A stretch of 64,000 bases of DNA, taken from the NCBI GenBank assembly GCA_030145385.1, contig JAQYVU010000003.1, forward strand, positions 1 through 64,000, given 5' to 3'. The notes beneath the pieces were generated by a model. The model was given only the letters and a program-made list of their open reading frames with translations. It was not told where the DNA came from and ran no database searches. Numbering within the stretch: position 1 is the first letter of the stretch; each line of letters begins with the position of its first letter. Below are positions 61,958 through 64,000 of the stretch, in pieces. Made by a program: the position numbers and the translations under genes. The DNA comes from Desulfococcaceae bacterium. GTDB lineage: Bacteria; Desulfobacterota; Desulfobacteria; Desulfobacterales; Desulfosalsimonadaceae.

Positions 61958-63322
61958 ATGAATAATACTCAAAATTCAAAAATTCTCATTATAACCGGTT
62001 CAGCCGCACTCTTTGGGGGTGTTCAGCATTGGTTATCTTATTTATATCCCGGACTCAAATCAAAAGGTCTGGATGTGTGTGTTGGCGTTGTAGAGGGTCC
62101 TAATTTTAACAAACCGGAACCATTTATTAATGAATTTAAATATGAAAATTGGACGATTATTAAATGTTTAACATGTACGCCTGAGGGGCGGGCACGCGCT
62201 GTGATGAAAGCTCTTCTTGCTCAAAACCCGGATCTTGTACTCGGGGTTAATATTGCTGATACATACGAAGGTTGTCTTCGGGCACGCACAAAAGGCTGGC
62301 ATGGCAAGGTCGCAATGACTCTGCATGGCATCGAAGCAGATTATTACGATGATATTAAAAGGACAAAGCATGTTCTTGATGCCGTTGTTTGCACAAACAG
62401 GCTTACATGTAAGATTGTAGAAGATGTGGCTGCATTTGAAAAATCAAAAATATTTTATGCTCCCTATGGCGTATTAATCCCTGATAGCCCGAATGCTCTT
62501 GCTACAATCAGTAAAAAAAAAGAGATCGTCGTTGCGTATTCAGGTCGTCTTGAACAATCCCAAAAAAGAATCCATGACCTTCTCAAAATTTTTAATAAAT
62601 TAGATGAAAAAAATGTTTCTTATAAGCTATTAATAGCAGGTTCAGGGCCTGAGGAAATCCAATTACGAAATGCGTTTAAAACGCATATACAAAAAGGAAA
62701 AGTCAAATTTTTAGGAAAACTGGTGCCAACGGAATTGGGAGAAAAACTTTATTTGCAGGCAGATATATTGATTATCACTTCATTGTGGGAAACAGGTCCA
62801 ATTGTAGCATGGGAAGCGATGGCTCATGGATGTGTTGTTGTCAGCTCGGAATACATTGGTTCAAAAGCTGAAAATGCATTAATTCATAAGCGTAACTGCA
62901 TGAAATTCCCTATAGGAGATACAAAAAAAGCGGCTGAAGTTATAGAAGCACTTTTTGACACCCCTGAACTTTTCGTGCGATTGAACAGCGAAGGATTAAA
63001 ACTTGTTAACAACCGCTATTCAAGATCCAAATCAATTGAGGCCTGGATAAATGTTATTGATAAGCTGCTTGACTTACCTCCAAATAAGGCGCTGACAGAA
63101 AAATACTGGCGTCATATCCCACAAGGCCGCCTTGATAAATTCTTGGGGTGTTCCCTGGCAGAAACGGTAAGACTGATTTTAGTCAAAAAATTTATGAGTA
63201 AAGGACCAGGTTCTGAATGGCCGCATGCTTACAGCAAGATCCCACCGTATTCAGAACAATTTTTTAGTGAGGTTTCACAGATTGAAAATCAATTAGAAAA
63301 CGAGCATAAATGTGACGAATAA
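61958..63322 (+). CDS. family 4 glycosyltransferase with a C-terminal extension (paralogue 2)
   Basis: 454 aa from ATG 61958. ILIITGSAALFGGVQHWLSY, YSGRLEQSQKRIHDLLKIF, IAGSGPEEIQLRNAF and TSLWETGPIVAWEAMAHGCV match paralogue 1 at equivalent sites. Its tail reads HIPQGRLDKFLG and GSEWPHAYSKIPPYSEQFFS, again like paralogue 1. It overlaps the next gene by 11 bp. Confidence 0.9.
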   Translation: MNNTQNSKILIITGSAALFGGVQHWLSYLYPGLKSKGLDVCVGVVEGPNFNKPEPFINEFKYENWTIIKCLTCTPEGRARAVMKALLAQNPDLVLGVNIADTYEGCLRARTKGWHGKVAMTLHGIEADYYDDIKRTKHVLDAVVCTNRLTCKIVEDVAAFEKSKIFYAPYGVLIPDSPNALATISKKKEIVVAYSGRLEQSQKRIHDLLKIFNKLDEKNVSYKLLIAGSGPEEIQLRNAFKTHIQKGKVKFLGKLVPTELGEKLYLQADILIITSLWETGPIVAWEAMAHGCVVVSSEYIGSKAENALIHKRNCMKFPIGDTKKAAEVIEALFDTPELFVRLNSEGLKLVNNRYSRSKSIEAWINVIDKLLDLPPNKALTEKYWRHIPQGRLDKFLGCSLAETVRLILVKKFMSKGPGSEWPHAYSKIPPYSEQFFSEVSQIENQLENEHKCDE

Positions 63323-64000
63323 TATACGTCACATATTAGGTACGTTTGTTTTTGACTGGCCCCGGTTTTTGTGGTGCTTAAGGCTGTGGAGTCAAAACGG
63401 CTGGATCTATATGAAGAATCGAAATGACGATTTGGATATCTGTGAAAAAGGGATTAAATGCAATTGGGAATTCACTCGTCCACTTCATTTATGCAATGTT
63501 TTTCCTTTTACATCATCAATTATGCTGAGCAAAGCTTTACAACAATATCCAATATCAACAGCAAGTCATCCGGCTTACATTTCAAATTCAAAAATATGCT
63601 CGAATGAAAAATATGCTCCTGATGTCCCTGAAGTAAGTTTTCTGATCGGTCATCGTGGTATTCAAAGGCTCCTGCACTTATTATTGACGCTAAAGACGAT
63701 AGCGGCCCAGAAAGGAGTCTGTTTTGAGTGTATTGTGGTGGAGCAGGATAATGAGCCTTTGATTGAGAATCAATTACCCTCCTGGGTTCGTTATATTCAT
63801 TCACCTTTGCCGGAAAAAGATATGGCTTACTCACGCAGTCGGGCTTTTAATGTCGGATCACTATCAGCCTGTGGCAGTATCCTGATTTGTCATGATAATG
63901 ATATGCTGATTCCAGAGTCCTATGGCAAAGAAATCTTTTCCAAAATAAAAAAAGATGGTTACGAGGCGATTAATCTTAAACGATTTATTTTCTACACCAA
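63312..64000 (+). CDS. GT-A glycosyltransferase, 5' part only (runs off the window)
   Basis: At least 229 residues from a GTG at 63312, in a frame open to the window edge. Key blocks: EVSFLIGHRGIQRLLHLLL, ECIVVEQDNE, MAYSRSRAFNVGSLSACGSI and LICHDNDMLIPES, whose DND is the metal-binding DxD. This is the order found in family 2/galactosyltransferase-like enzymes, here behind an N-terminal extension of about 100 residues that I do not recognise. The start is tentative; ATG 63408 is a later option. It continues the glycan operon. Confidence 0.75.
   Translation, partial: MTNNIRHILGTFVFDWPRFLWCLRLWSQNGWIYMKNRNDDLDICEKGIKCNWEFTRPLHLCNVFPFTSSIMLSKALQQYPISTASHPAYISNSKICSNEKYAPDVPEVSFLIGHRGIQRLLHLLLTLKTIAAQKGVCFECIVVEQDNEPLIENQLPSWVRYIHSPLPEKDMAYSRSRAFNVGSLSACGSILICHDNDMLIPESYGKEIFSKIKKDGYEAINLKRFIFYT

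Noticed and set aside
1..64000. CRISPR arrays, tRNA or rRNA genes, transposases, phage genes
   Set aside because: No regular repeat-spacer pattern, no tRNA-like T-loop context and no recognisable transposase or integrase frames were seen; repeats present are pairs of palindromic elements.

Overview
The window looks like chromosome of a Gram-negative, anaerobic, Desulfobacterota-like bacterium. This placement is inferred from gene content: two DUF1573 proteins (one apparently a selenoprotein), EFR1 flavodoxin-ferredoxin, DUF169, a Tat-exported flavoprotein with a 2[4Fe-4S] partner, an extensive Mo-cofactor set, and many Cache/HAMP/receiver signalling proteins. No rRNA, tRNA, CRISPR array, phage or transposase gene was found.

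Layout. 1-454: acidic-linker lipoprotein gene broken by a TAA. 738-6701: tolC-type lipoprotein, membrane fusion protein and RND pump (minus strand), flanked by two copies of a 160 bp repeat in opposite orientation. 7019-8985: two-component system. The same four 11-bp phased boxes lie upstream of both the regulator and the pump, so the system very probably drives the pump and itself. 9306-10544: MFS drug transporter. 10744-11480: remnant fusing a DUF1566 piece to an MscS piece. 11481-13432: Tat flavoprotein and ferredoxin. 13606-17489: BaeSR-like two-component system with a Spy/CpxP-like chaperone and a small secreted protein, each of the latter preceded by a different set of four 11-bp boxes and an identical -10. 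17569-21300: the most unusual locus, with a Cache sensor kinase, a stand-alone receiver that has lost its phospho-acceptor Asp, and a receiver domain fused to a formate/nitrite channel (FNT). 21574-22877: truncated DUF169 and EFR1. 22983-23816: Cys-type DUF1573. 23928-27019: mgsA, tatC, tatB, moaB, pyrR. 27316-29003: mobA, moaE, moaC. 29048-33786: rmuC, mltA and a TMTC-like TPR membrane protein. 33823-36013: MFS and AI-2E-family permeases. 36334-37110: DUF1573 gene with an in-frame TGA exactly where the paralogue has the first Cys of CxC. 37117-41901: HAD phosphatase, polA, small conserved protein, map. 41962-43602: large protein resembling SidJ-related pseudokinases.

44326-64000 is a surface polysaccharide locus: two galE, a UDP-glucuronate decarboxylase, a NusG/UpxY antiterminator, an ABC exporter (wzm/wzt pair), glycosyltransferases, a pyruvyl transferase, a nitroreductase-like protein and two sulfotransferases. 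Together these predict an exported, probably sulfated and pyruvylated, glycan. The exporter pair is split by a four-helix-bundle (IVS-type) element. The last glycosyltransferase runs off the window.

The intergenic regions hold several families of palindromic repeats, each in two copies, which suggests a genome rich in MITE/REP-like elements. Main hunting results: the REC-FNT channel with its pseudo-receiver, the candidate selenoprotein DUF1573, and two two-component regulons readable directly from phased operator arrays.
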